The position numbers and the translations under genes were made by a program. Below the pieces are notes generated by a model. That model did not search any database. It saw only the letters and a program-made list of their open reading frames with translations, and was not told the DNA's origin. From Citromicrobium sp. UBA3494 (lineage in GTDB: Bacteria > Pseudomonadota > Alphaproteobacteria > Sphingomonadales > Sphingomonadaceae), in NCBI GenBank assembly GCA_002377695.1, contig DFQH01000008.1:154710-218709 (forward strand): DNA of 64,000 nucleotides. The letters are read 5' to 3'. Positions 8,970-17,881 of the stretch are shown one piece after another (the first letter of the stretch is position 1; each line of letters opens with the position of its first letter).

Positions 8970-9059
8970 AGGCTGATCTTTCTCACGAATTGGGGCAGGC
9001 AGCGCTAGGGCCGCCTGTCCTGCATGGCAACCCGCGATCCCGGCCTGGGGCCGACGGCG

Positions 9060-11552
9060 CTAGTAGATGCCGCCCTGCTCCTCCACGAAGTCTTCGGGCG
9101 GTTCCTCGCGTTCGACGGCCCTCTGCCCCTCGGCCTGCGCACGCCGGGCGCGGCGGATGAGATCGAGCAGTTCCTGCCGCTGCGCCGCGATTTCGGATGC
9201 GCGGGTCGAACGGGGCGGTTCCGTATCCGGCTTGAAAGCCTCCCAGATGATCGCCGCGTTCTCGTCCGTGCCGGGCCACTCGTCGAAAACGCGTCCCCCC
9301 GTGCGCCGGTCGATCCGCACCATGCGGACCCCCGCCGGGGCCACCGGAGGCGTCGCGCGCCAGCGGTCGCGCGTTTCCTCGATAAAGGTCTTCACGATCG
9401 GCGCGGCGATGGTGCCGCCCTGTGCATAGCCGCCCATGTTGCGCGGCTGATCGAAGCCCAGATAGGTGCCCACCATCATCTGCTGCGTCCCGCCGACAAA
9501 CCACACGTCCTTGGGCCCGGTGGTCGTCCCGGTCTTGCCGAACAGCGGCAGGCCGGTGCCACGCAGGACCTTCGCGGTGCCGCGCGTGATCACGCCTTCG
9601 AGGATGTGACTGATCTGGAACGCGGTGCGCGCATCCATCATCTGGCGGCCCAGCGGCCCCGGCCGGGGCATGGCCGCTCCGTCATATTCCGGCTTGTTGC
9701 ATTCGGCGCATTCGCGCTTGTCCGCGCGCCAGATCACCTTGCCGCGCCGATCCTGCACGTAATCGATCACGGTCGGATCGTTATAGCGGCCATGATTGGC
9801 GAGCGTGGAGAAGGCGTTGGTCATCTTCTCGACCGTGGTCTCGCCCGCGCCCAGCGCGAAGGAGATGTAGGGATCGTAGGAACCGATGCCGACGCGTTCG
9901 TAGGTCTTGATGACATTCGCCATACCCGCCTCGTTGGCGATGTTGGCGGTCATCACGTTCTGCGAATTCTCGAGCCCGTAGCGCAGCGTATAGGTGCCCG
10001 CCCGGCCACCGCGGATGCATTTGCGGCCATAGCGCGCGCCCTGATAGGCGCAGAAGCTGCTGTTATCGACCTGGCTGGCGGGGGTCAGGCCCTGGTCCAG
10101 CCCGGTCGCATAGACGAAGGGCTTCACCGTGGAACCCGGCTGGCGCTTCGCCTGGGTGGCGCGGTTGAAGCTTTCGAGGCGACTGTCCCACCCGCCCTGC
10201 ATCGCAAGGATGCGGCCGGTCTGCGGGTCCTCGACCACGATGCCGCCGGATGCGTCGGGGATGACGGCCACCCGCCACGCGTTGCCCGAGGGGCGCACCG
10301 CGAGCACATCGCCCGGACGCAGCGAGCTGGGCGCTCCGTTGAGCGTCGCGGTCTCGCCATCGGAAAAGCCGATCGTGCCCGAGCCGGTGAACACCGCCAC
10401 GCGCCAGTCGTCGTAATTGATGCCGATATTGGCGCTTGCCAGCTGGCTCGTCAGGTCGCCGTTGTCCGGGTCCAGCGTGGCAACGGGGCCGCTCCAGCCC
10501 CGGCTGCCGTGATAGCGCTGCATGCCGCGACGCAGCGCGGTGCGTGCCGCGTCCTGCAATTCGAGATCGACCGAGCTTCGCACCCAAAGGCCACCGGCAT
10601 AGACGCTGTTCGGGCCGTCGTCGGCGGTTTCGCCGAACCGGTCGAGCAGCTGGCGGCGCACTTCCTCAATGAAATAGCCCGCATCCGCGTTGCGGATCGA
10701 GGTGGCGCCCGATGTCAGGCCCAGCGGCTCCGCCTTGGCGGCGGCAACCGCGGCCTCGCTCGCCCATTCGTTTTCCGCCATCTTGTCGAGCACGTAGTTG
10801 CGGCGCGTGATCGCCATATCCTCGTAGCGTTCGCGTCCGTAGCGTTCGGGCGCCTTGGGCAGGATCGCCAGAAACGCCATCTCGTGCAGGTCGAGATCGC
10901 CCACATCCTTGCCGAAATAGGCACGCGATGCCGCCTGCACGCCAAAGCTGCGCCGCCCCAGAGGAATTTCGTTGAGATAGAGCGTCAGGATTTCCTGCTT
11001 GCTCAGCGTCTGTTCGATACGCCGGGCAACCAGCATTTCGCGCAGCTTGCGGGTGATGGAGTATTCGTCGCTCAGCAGCACGTTCTTGGCGACCTGCTGG
11101 GTGATCGTGGAGCCGCCCACCGCGCGCTCGTCCGTGCCCGCCTTGCGCGCATAGTCGATCACCGCATTGGCCGTGCCGGTAATGTCGACGCCGTTATGGC
11201 TCCAGAACGTCTCGTCCTCGGCAGCGAGGAAGGCGTTGATCAGCGGCCGGGGAAAATCCACGAAATCGAGTTGCACGCGCCGGTCGCGCGCATAGCTGCC
11301 CACGATCTCGCCGTCATTGCCGCGCACCACGGTGGGCAGCGGTGTCTCGTAATCCTGCAGGGCCGCAGCATTGGGCAGATCGCGCCCGATCAGGAACCAG
11401 GCGATGGCAAACAGCACCAGCAGCGCGGCGGTGCCATAGACGATCCAGCGCACAGCCCAGTTATCGCGCCAGGTCTGCCTGAACTCGGCAAATGCGTCCG
11501 ACGATCCACGCTGGAGCCGGTAACGGATATGTTCGACGTTGATTTCGGTCAT
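9060..11552 (-). CDS. mrcA: Bifunctional penicillin-binding protein 1A (transglycosylase/transpeptidase)
   Basis: Class A PBP of 830 residues that polymerises and cross-links peptidoglycan at the inner membrane. It has a cytoplasmic N-terminus, a membrane anchor at about residues 33-54, and a GT51 domain with catalytic Glu112 in AEDETFWSHNG and GGSTITQQVAKN. An OB-like insert follows, then the transpeptidase with Ser474 and Lys477 in PGSTVKPF, SQN, and Lys673 in KTGTT. Between the SxN and KTG motifs there are cysteine pairs (FCAYQ/KCIRG and CAEC) that could form periplasmic disulfides. The C-terminal tail is basic then acidic. It sits between amidase and prfB, which suggests a conserved wall-synthesis block. 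Confidence 0.96.
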   Translation of the reverse strand: MTEINVEHIRYRLQRGSSDAFAEFRQTWRDNWAVRWIVYGTAALLVLFAIAWFLIGRDLPNAAALQDYETPLPTVVRGNDGEIVGSYARDRRVQLDFVDFPRPLINAFLAAEDETFWSHNGVDITGTANAVIDYARKAGTDERAVGGSTITQQVAKNVLLSDEYSITRKLREMLVARRIEQTLSKQEILTLYLNEIPLGRRSFGVQAASRAYFGKDVGDLDLHEMAFLAILPKAPERYGRERYEDMAITRRNYVLDKMAENEWASEAAVAAAKAEPLGLTSGATSIRNADAGYFIEEVRRQLLDRFGETADDGPNSVYAGGLWVRSSVDLELQDAARTALRRGMQRYHGSRGWSGPVATLDPDNGDLTSQLASANIGINYDDWRVAVFTGSGTIGFSDGETATLNGAPSSLRPGDVLAVRPSGNAWRVAVIPDASGGIVVEDPQTGRILAMQGGWDSRLESFNRATQAKRQPGSTVKPFVYATGLDQGLTPASQVDNSSFCAYQGARYGRKCIRGGRAGTYTLRYGLENSQNVMTANIANEAGMANVIKTYERVGIGSYDPYISFALGAGETTVEKMTNAFSTLANHGRYNDPTVIDYVQDRRGKVIWRADKRECAECNKPEYDGAAMPRPGPLGRQMMDARTAFQISHILEGVITRGTAKVLRGTGLPLFGKTGTTTGPKDVWFVGGTQQMMVGTYLGFDQPRNMGGYAQGGTIAAPIVKTFIEETRDRWRATPPVAPAGVRMVRIDRRTGGRVFDEWPGTDENAAIIWEAFKPDTEPPRSTRASEIAAQRQELLDLIRRARRAQAEGQRAVEREEPPEDFVEEQGGIY

Positions 11553-11625
11553 GATGCGGCAGCGCCCTTAGCACGCTCCTCGCGCGGACTGCCATAACCA
11601 AAGGTGAACATCGTGACGGCGCCGA

Positions 11626-12495
11626 TCAATCGGTGGACTGACGGGCGAAAAAGACACGGATTGCCTGGGCGACGAAATCCGCAAGCTCTTCCTGCCCTTC
11701 CCTCGAGGCAAGCCTGTCGGCATCCTCCGGGTTGGTCAGAAAGCCGACCTCGAACAGCACGGCGGGCACGTCGGGCGCGCGCAGCACGGCGAGCGCGGCG
11801 GAGCGCTGGGTCTGCGAATGGAAGCGATGGCGGCCCTGCCCTTCGCGCTCGATCAGCCGCCCGAACTCGCGGCTGGTTTCCTGCACGCGCCGCTGCGAGA
11901 GTTCGACGAGGATGTCATTCACCGGGTCGCTCTGGTTCTTGACCACCACGCCATTGAGCAGGTCGGCATTGTTCTCGCGGTTGGCGAAGCGTGCCGCAGC
12001 CTCGCTCGAAGCCTCGCGCGACAGGGTATAGACGCTCGCGCCGGAGGCCTGGGTGTAATCGCCCGCGCTGTCCGCATGCAGCGAGATGAACAGGTCCGCA
12101 TTCAGCCGGCGCGCGATTTCCGGCCGTTCCTGAAGAACCAGAAACCTGTCGTCCTCCCGCGTCAGGGCCACGCGGATGCCCCCTTCTTCCAGCAGCCGAT
12201 CCTTCAGCGCCAATGCGAGCGCGAGGACAACGTCCTTCTCTCGCCGCCCGCCGGAGACCGTACCGGGGTCCTTTCCGCCGTGGCCCGCATCGATCACCAC
12301 CAGTGGGCGCGAATTGTCCGGCGGGCCGTAGATCGTGGGCAGATCGACCGGTTGGCCCGCCTCCGGCAGGACGAGGCTGATCACGTAGTCGCGCCCCAGA
12401 TGCGGCACCGGAAGCCTCAGGCCGAATAGGTACAGCCCACCGACCAGCAGCACCGGAAACAGGAAGATCGCCAGGATTTGGAAAAAGCGCAGCAT
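11626..12495 (-). CDS. N-acetylmuramoyl-L-alanine amidase, Amidase_3 family
   Basis: Zinc amidase of 289 residues that cleaves the stem peptide from N-acetylmuramate, usually during daughter-cell separation. An N-terminal membrane segment at residues 4-24 could be a signal anchor or an uncleaved signal. The zinc ligands and catalytic residues are His72 (IDAGHGG), Glu86 (REKD), His140 (SLHADS) and Glu249 (FEVGF). There is no AMIN domain, so it is shorter than E. coli AmiC. It reads into the PBP1A gene 73 bases downstream and is divergent from rne. A possible minus-strand promoter (TTGCGC, then TTTACT) lies within about 40 bases upstream of the ATG. Confidence 0.93.
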   Translation of the reverse strand: MLRFFQILAIFLFPVLLVGGLYLFGLRLPVPHLGRDYVISLVLPEAGQPVDLPTIYGPPDNSRPLVVIDAGHGGKDPGTVSGGRREKDVVLALALALKDRLLEEGGIRVALTREDDRFLVLQERPEIARRLNADLFISLHADSAGDYTQASGASVYTLSREASSEAAARFANRENNADLLNGVVVKNQSDPVNDILVELSQRRVQETSREFGRLIEREGQGRHRFHSQTQRSAALAVLRAPDVPAVLFEVGFLTNPEDADRLASREGQEELADFVAQAIRVFFARQSTD

Positions 12496-12967
12496 GCGTT
12501 CGCATCAGTAAAATGCCGTGCCCCTTATGCGCAATAGAGTTGCCGCGCTTCTTCCGCGATGCTAGCCATAATGGGTCACAAGGCGCGAGGCCCTTCACAA
12601 AGACCGATTTTTTCCGGTCCGTGCGAATGCCGAGCGATTGGGACGACGACATTGCTGCGCGGGCACAGGCCTGCACGGTTTCCGAAAACATTCACAGGTT
12701 GATGCGACCAATGCGCACCCCCCACCCGCTCAAAACCGCCAGGCCGATCGGTCTCGCGGACGAGCGCCTGGCGAGGGCCGAGAACATGGCAGCCGTCCGC
12801 TTGGTCGCAGACGCACACGCTCCCCGCATGTCCCGCAAGGGACGCGCGGCGGACTTTCCATCGCGCCGGGCGAACACCGCCGGGCGATCTTTCATGACAG
12901 ATAGCGCGCTTCGAGACCTCCCCCCGAAAGGGCGGACACGGCTTTCGATGCGCGTGGAGACACCTAC
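12496..12967. promoter_or_regulatory. 472-base spacer between amidase and rne; probable rne leader
   Basis: No convincing gene lies here. A frame from 12513 runs on into rne out of phase, and its product is low-complexity, so I reject it. A weak plus-strand promoter candidate is TTGCCG near 12539 followed after 17 bases by TAGCCATAAT. Downstream, GACCG and CGGTC flank a T-rich loop near 12602-12619, giving a small hairpin. The ribosome binding site for rne is GTGGAGA, seven bases before ATG 12968. In E. coli, RNase E controls its own mRNA through a long 5' leader. A similar role here is inference from the length alone. Confidence 0.4.
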
Positions 12968-15844
12968 ATGGCACAGCGCATGCTTATCGATGCGCGCCAC
13001 GCGGAAGAAACCCGCGTGGCCGTTCTCAAGGGCAACCGGATAGAAGAATTCGACTTCGAGTCAGCCGACCACAAACAGATCAAGGGTAATATCTACCTCG
13101 CCAAGGTTACGCGGGTAGAACCTTCGCTGCAGGCGGCGTTCGTCGATTTCGGAGGCAACCGGCACGGATTTCTCGCCTTCAGCGAAATCCACCCCGACTA
13201 TTACCAGATTCCCAAGGAAGACCGCGACGCACTGCTCGCCGAAGAAGCTGAAGCGGCGGAAGAAGAAGAGCGTCTGCGCGCCGAAGAGGAAGAAGCCGGG
13301 CACATGCCGGGCGACGAATACGACGCCGAGGACGATGAATCCGCCGAAGCCTTGGCCGAAGATCTCGCCGAAGACGGGCTCGAGGAAATCGACACATCGG
13401 ACAAGGACCGCGTCTCCACGATCGAGGAAGGCCAGCTTTCCTCGGACGATGATGATGACGACGACGATGACGACAGCGACGACGATGATAGCGGTTCCGA
13501 AAGCAGCGGGCGCGGTCGTGGCCAGCGTCGCGGTCGCGGCGGTCCGCGCCGGCAGGGCGGCAAGGGCCGCAGCCGGGCCAAGGAAGTCGACGAGGCGCGC
13601 GCGCGCCGCCAGGCGCTGCGTCGCCGTTACAAGATCCAGGACGTCATCCAGCGCCGCCAGGTGCTGCTGGTCCAGGTCGTCAAGGAAGAACGCGGCAACA
13701 AGGGTGCGGCGCTGACCACCTATCTCAGCCTCGCCGGGCGTTACACCGTGCTGATGCCGAACAGCAGCAGCGGTGGCGGCATTTCGCGCAAGATTTCCAG
13801 CGCGAGCGACCGCAAGCGGCTCAAGACCATCGTCGGCGATCTCAACCTGCCGCGTTCGATGGGCCTGATCGTGCGCACCGCGGGCCTCAGCCGCACCAAG
13901 ACCGAGATCAAGCGCGACTTCGACTATCTTGCCCGCCTGTGGGACGAGATCCGCGAACGCACGCTTGGCTCCAGCGCGCCATCGCTGATCCATTCGGACA
14001 GCGACCTCATCAAACGCGCGATCCGCGACATCTATAATCGCGAGATAGAGGAAGTCGTCGTGGAAGGCGAAGCGGGCTACAAGTCCGCCAAGTCCTTCAT
14101 GAAGCTGCTGATGCCCAGCCACGCGCGGCGGGTGAAACCCTATTCCGATCCCGTGCCGCTGTTCCAGCGTTATGGCGCGGAAGACCAGCTGCGCGCGATG
14201 TACGAACCGGTCGTGCAGCTGAAATCGGGCGGTTACCTGGTGATTAACCCGACCGAAGCGCTGGTCTCGATCGACATCAACTCGGGCCGCTCCACCAAGG
14301 AGCACGGGATCGAGCAGACCGCGGTTGCCACCAACCTCGAAGCGGCGAAGGAAATCGCCCGCCAGCTGCGCCTGCGCGATATGGCCGGCCTGGTCGTGAT
14401 CGACTTCATCGACATGGACTACAACTCCAATGTCCGGAAGGTCGAACGCGCGATGAAGGACGCGCTGAAGAACGACCGCGCGCGCATCCAGGTGGGGCGC
14501 ATTTCCGGCTTCGGCCTGATGGAGATGAGCCGCCAGCGCCTGCGTACGGGCGTGCTGGAAGCGAGCACGCGCGAGTGCCCGCACTGCGATGGCACCGGCC
14601 TGGTCCGCACCGCATCCTCCGCCGGCCTTTCGGCGCTGCGCCTGATCGAGGACGAAGCGGCCAAGGGCAAAGGAACGCAAATCCGCCTTTCGGCCAGCAC
14701 CGAAGCGGCGGTCTACCTGCTCAACGAAAAGCGCGCCGAGTTGCAGGAAATCGAGCAGCGCTATGGCGTGACCGTGGAAGTCGTGCCCGAGGGCGAGGAC
14801 GAAGGCGCGAAGATGACCGTCTCCAGCTCCGGCCCCAAGCCCACGCACGCACCCAAGTTCGAGCCGATCGTGGTCGACGATGTCGATGACGATATCGAGG
14901 AGGACAGCGAGGATTCGGACGAGGAACAGGGCCGCAACGGCGACAGCGACGACGAACGGCCGAAGAAGAAGCGTCGGCGGCGGCGTGGCGGGCGCAACCG
15001 CAACAAACGGCGCGACGACAACGACAGCAGCGATAACGGGTCGAGCGACGATTCGTCCGATGACGAAACCTCCGGTTCCAACTCGGACGATGCCAATTCG
15101 GATGACGGCGACACGGGTGAAGACAAGCCGAAGAAGCGCCGCAGCCGTGGCGGTCGCGGTCGGCGCAAGAAGTCCGACGACACAACTCCGAACGAGGCAC
15201 AGGAAGACGTGTCCGAACAGGTGGTGGCAGACATGCCCGTAGTGGCCGGGCCCGAGGATACGCCCGAGACCGCCGAAGCCGCAGCGGACGAGAAGCCCAA
15301 GCCGAAGCCGCGTCGCTCTCGCGCCAAGAAGGCCGATCAACCGGCCGACGGAGCCGAGAGCAAGGATGGCAAGGCCGAGGATGCTGAGGAGAAGCCTGCG
15401 CCCAAGAAGCGCGCCTCGCGTGCCAGGAAGGCTCCGGCCAAGGACGAAAGCGGCGAGAGCAGTGGCGCGGAAAGCCCGGCGGAAAACGCGGACGAAAAGC
15501 CCAAGCCCCGGCGGACCCGCGCCAAGAAGGCCGACCAGGGCGACGAGGGCGCTGCCAAGGACACGGCGAAGAAGCCTGCCGCACGCAAGCCCCGCAAGAA
15601 GGCCGGTGAGCCGTCCGCCAGCGAGAACACGACCGAGCAGCTGACCGAGGATATTGCGGTGGTTGCCGGGCCGCAGGACACGCCCACCGAGCCGCAGGAA
15701 GCGGCGCAGAAGGACGAAGGCAGCAAGGCAGAGCCCGCGCCCAAGCCCGAACCTGCCCCGGGTGCCGCCAACGATGCGAACGGCGCTGGCGAAGACGATG
15801 GCAAGCCCCGTCGCGGCTGGTGGCAGCGCACCTTCGGAGCGTGA
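12968..15844 (+). CDS. rne: Ribonuclease E
   Basis: Endoribonuclease of 958 residues that starts mRNA decay and rRNA/tRNA maturation and scaffolds the degradosome. The S1 domain (residues about 35-260) is interrupted by residues about 82-220, which are strongly acidic with a run of ten Asp near 160-169 and then Gly/Arg-rich. The 5'-sensor and DNase I-like core contain SIDINSG and VIDFIDMD, with the catalytic aspartates. The Zn-link is Cys537-Pro-His-Cys540. From about residue 640 the tail is disordered, with alternating acidic and lysine/arginine blocks, and ends RRGWWQRTFGA. The tail repeats a motif at 749-766 and 889-906 (VVAGPEDTP / VVAGPQDTP). It is divergent from the amidase. Confidence 0.97.
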   Translation: MAQRMLIDARHAEETRVAVLKGNRIEEFDFESADHKQIKGNIYLAKVTRVEPSLQAAFVDFGGNRHGFLAFSEIHPDYYQIPKEDRDALLAEEAEAAEEEERLRAEEEEAGHMPGDEYDAEDDESAEALAEDLAEDGLEEIDTSDKDRVSTIEEGQLSSDDDDDDDDDDSDDDDSGSESSGRGRGQRRGRGGPRRQGGKGRSRAKEVDEARARRQALRRRYKIQDVIQRRQVLLVQVVKEERGNKGAALTTYLSLAGRYTVLMPNSSSGGGISRKISSASDRKRLKTIVGDLNLPRSMGLIVRTAGLSRTKTEIKRDFDYLARLWDEIRERTLGSSAPSLIHSDSDLIKRAIRDIYNREIEEVVVEGEAGYKSAKSFMKLLMPSHARRVKPYSDPVPLFQRYGAEDQLRAMYEPVVQLKSGGYLVINPTEALVSIDINSGRSTKEHGIEQTAVATNLEAAKEIARQLRLRDMAGLVVIDFIDMDYNSNVRKVERAMKDALKNDRARIQVGRISGFGLMEMSRQRLRTGVLEASTRECPHCDGTGLVRTASSAGLSALRLIEDEAAKGKGTQIRLSASTEAAVYLLNEKRAELQEIEQRYGVTVEVVPEGEDEGAKMTVSSSGPKPTHAPKFEPIVVDDVDDDIEEDSEDSDEEQGRNGDSDDERPKKKRRRRRGGRNRNKRRDDNDSSDNGSSDDSSDDETSGSNSDDANSDDGDTGEDKPKKRRSRGGRGRRKKSDDTTPNEAQEDVSEQVVADMPVVAGPEDTPETAEAAADEKPKPKPRRSRAKKADQPADGAESKDGKAEDAEEKPAPKKRASRARKAPAKDESGESSGAESPAENADEKPKPRRTRAKKADQGDEGAAKDTAKKPAARKPRKKAGEPSASENTTEQLTEDIAVVAGPQDTPTEPQEAAQKDEGSKAEPAPKPEPAPGAANDANGAGEDDGKPRRGWWQRTFGA

Positions 15845-15910
15845 TCGGCAGAGCCTGATCGTCCTGTGATGATGGGCGTGCGGTAGGAAAGCGGAAGGGA
15901 TATTCGACCA

Positions 15911-16807
15911 ATGCCCCTCGCCTACCGCACGCCCGATCATCGCTTTTCGAACCTGCCGGATTTTCCCTTCCGGCCTCACTACTACACGTTGCGCGAAGGC
16001 CTGCGGGTCCATTATCTCGACGAAGGCCCGCGCGACGGCACGCCCGTGCTGATGATGCATGGCGAACCGAGCTGGAGCTATCTCTACCGCCACATGATCG
16101 GCCCCGTGGTCGAAGCAGGCTATCGCGTACTTGCCCCCGACCTGATCGGCTTCGGAAAGTCGGACAAGCTCACGAGAAAAAGCGAATATTCCTACGCGCT
16201 GCATGTCGCATGGATGCGCGACTGGCTCGATTCGCTGAATCTGCAGAACATCGTCCTTGCCTGCCAGGACTGGGGATCGCTGATCGGCCTGCGGCTGGTG
16301 GCGGACACGCCCGATCTGTTTGCCGGGGTGGTGCTTTCGAACGGCGGGCTACCTGCGGGCGAACCTGCGCCGCGCGCCTTCGGAAGATGGCGCAGTTTCT
16401 CCAAATTCAGCCCCGTTTTTCCGGTCGGCACGATCCTCCAGAAGGCCACCATCCGCGAACTGAGCAAGGCAGAGGTCGCCGCCTACGAGGCCCCCTTCCC
16501 TACGGGCAAGAGCAAGGCGGGCGCGCGAATCTTCCCGTCACTGGTGCCGCTGGGCCGGAACGAGGCGGTGCCCGATCAGGCACGGGCGTGGAAAAAGCTG
16601 GCAGCTTTCGACAAGCCCTTCACCTGCGCCTTTTCGGACGGGGATCCGATCACACGCGGCGGCGATGCGAAATTCCGTGAGACCGTGGCGGGTGCAAGGG
16701 ACAATCCGCTGCACCGCACGCTGGAGGGCCATCACTTCATCCAGGAAGACGATCCCGAAGGCTTCGCTGCCGCGATCCTGGAAACGGCGCAGCGAGCCGG
16801 GGTTTGA
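15911..16807 (+). CDS. Haloalkane dehalogenase (HLD-I-like) or related alpha/beta hydrolase
   Basis: A 298-residue alpha/beta hydrolase with a full haloalkane dehalogenase signature: oxyanion region HGEPSWSYLYR, nucleophile Asp120 followed by Trp121 in CQDWGS (Trp121 is a halide-binding position), an acid in FSDGDPIT (Asp243 or Asp245), and His275 in GHHFIQED. The cap region after residue 150 contains further Trp residues. These enzymes release halide from haloalkanes by way of an Asp-alkyl ester. The family is known and the natural substrate is unknown. It lies 66 bases after rne on the same strand and is convergent with the SDR, with a REP-like inverted pair in between. Confidence 0.85.
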   Translation: MPLAYRTPDHRFSNLPDFPFRPHYYTLREGLRVHYLDEGPRDGTPVLMMHGEPSWSYLYRHMIGPVVEAGYRVLAPDLIGFGKSDKLTRKSEYSYALHVAWMRDWLDSLNLQNIVLACQDWGSLIGLRLVADTPDLFAGVVLSNGGLPAGEPAPRAFGRWRSFSKFSPVFPVGTILQKATIRELSKAEVAAYEAPFPTGKSKAGARIFPSLVPLGRNEAVPDQARAWKKLAAFDKPFTCAFSDGDPITRGGDAKFRETVAGARDNPLHRTLEGHHFIQEDDPEGFAAAILETAQRAGV

Positions 16808-16820
16808 GGGCGGCCAATCC

Positions 16821-16963
16821 GTCGTCCTGAACTTGTTTCAGGATCCAGATACCCGCCCGAGCATGGGCTTCGGTTGCCGACGCAACGTCGCGCAGGTTCG
16901 CTACGCGATGGCAACCTGCGCATTGAGCTACGGACTGGACCCTGAAACAAGTTCAGGGTGACG
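16821..16963. repeat. REP-like inverted repeat pair (BIME-like) between convergent genes
   Basis: The arm at 16821-16846 (core CTGAACTTGTTTCAGG) is repeated in inverted form at 16937-16963 (core CCTGAAACAAGTTCAGG), with about 90 bases between. Each arm itself contains a small palindrome around TTGTTTCA. The whole could fold into one long stem that ends transcription of both the dehalogenase and SDR genes. I recall this core as a frequently dispersed intergenic repeat in Sphingomonadales genomes, but its copy number here cannot be checked within one window. Confidence 0.75.
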
Positions 16964-16980
16964 TGGGAACGACGAAGGGT

Positions 16981-17712
16981 TCAAAACTCCACCCGCTCTC
17001 CCGCCCAGTCGAACAGCTGCCCGCTATCCTCCGGCGTCAATCCTTCCAGCACTCCCAGCAGGTTGCCCGCCGCATCCGCCGGCGGCGTCAGTTGCCCCTC
17101 CGGCAGGTTCGCCTGAAAAGGCTCCGACAATGCCGTGTCGACTGTCCCTGGATGCAGCGCGACGCAGATCGCCTTCTTGTGCGTGCGGCCCAGCTCGATC
17201 GCATAATTGCGCACCAGCATGTTGAGCGCAGCCTTGCTGGCCCGGTAGGAATGCCAACCGCCGATCCGGTTATCCCCGATGGAGCCCACGCGGGCCGAAA
17301 GCGCCGCAAACACCGCGCGCCGATCGCGCGACAACAGCGGCAGGAAGTGCTTTGCCACCAGCGCCGGGCCAATCGTGTTGAGGTGGAACACGCGCGCCAT
17401 CGCCTCTGCGTCGATCTGCCGATAACTGCGTTCCGGCCCGGACCCGTCGTGCAGCGTCAGAACCCCGCTGGCGACAATGATGCAATCGAACGGCGAACCC
17501 ACCTTCTCTGCGGCTTGCGCAATGCTGTCTTCGTCATCGAGATCGAAGCGCAACCACTGCGCATCGTCCGGCAGAGAGTCAGGCTTCTCGCGCGATGCGG
17601 CGAATACCTCTCCCGCCCCGCGCGTCTGCAAGCGCTTCACCAGCGCGCCGCCGATCCCTCCCGAAGCCCCGAACACGATCGCCCGTTCAATCGCCTGTCC
17701 TACATCCGCCAT
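16981..17712 (-). CDS. Short-chain dehydrogenase/reductase
   Basis: SDR-fold NAD(P)-dependent oxidoreductase of 243 residues. The nucleotide-binding motif GASGGIGGALV is near the N-terminus, NTIGPALVAKHF is the NNAG-equivalent helix, and YRASKAA holds the catalytic Tyr and Lys, with the Ser in ALSARVGSIGD. The sequence FDCIIVASG in place of NNAG, together with the tail DWAGERVEF, resembles C-factor (CsgA)-like SDRs. The substrate is unknown. ATG 17712 is preferred over the further upstream ATG at 17766, which would add an unconserved stretch. It is divergent from sdhB, with a dispersed 23-base repeat in the space between. Confidence 0.82.
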   Translation of the reverse strand: MADVGQAIERAIVFGASGGIGGALVKRLQTRGAGEVFAASREKPDSLPDDAQWLRFDLDDEDSIAQAAEKVGSPFDCIIVASGVLTLHDGSGPERSYRQIDAEAMARVFHLNTIGPALVAKHFLPLLSRDRRAVFAALSARVGSIGDNRIGGWHSYRASKAALNMLVRNYAIELGRTHKKAICVALHPGTVDTALSEPFQANLPEGQLTPPADAAGNLLGVLEGLTPEDSGQLFDWAGERVEF

Positions 17713-17784
17713 AGCCGCTACCTCGCTCGTACAGTCCCGACGCACCCCGCCCGCAACTTGCGCCACCTTCGTTTTCTACCCTTA

Positions 17785-17807
17785 GACACTGTGTCAGGTG
17801 TGTCAGG
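17785..17807. repeat. 23-base dispersed repeat, copy 1
   Basis: This stretch begins with the perfect palindrome GACACTGTGTC and continues with a second half-element, GTGTCAGG. It is identical over 23 bases to 54122-54144. A T-rich run (GTTTTC here, GTTTTTTG there) precedes both copies at about the same distance, so the element may be about 45 bases long. It lies in the divergent space between the SDR and sdhB. Confidence 0.7.
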
Positions 17808-17881
17808 AGGACCAAGGACCACCCTTGCACCTTGCGCTGCAGGCGCTAGGTGAGACCCAAGCAAAATTCAGGACCTGATCG

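Noticed and set aside
12513..13043. A 176-codon plus-strand frame in the rne leader
   Set aside because: Overlaps the rne start out of phase, has no good ribosome binding site, and gives an Arg/Pro-rich product without pattern.
13061..16204. A 1047-codon minus-strand frame opposite rne and the dehalogenase
   Set aside because: Antisense to rne, whose identity is certain; product is low complexity with no motif.
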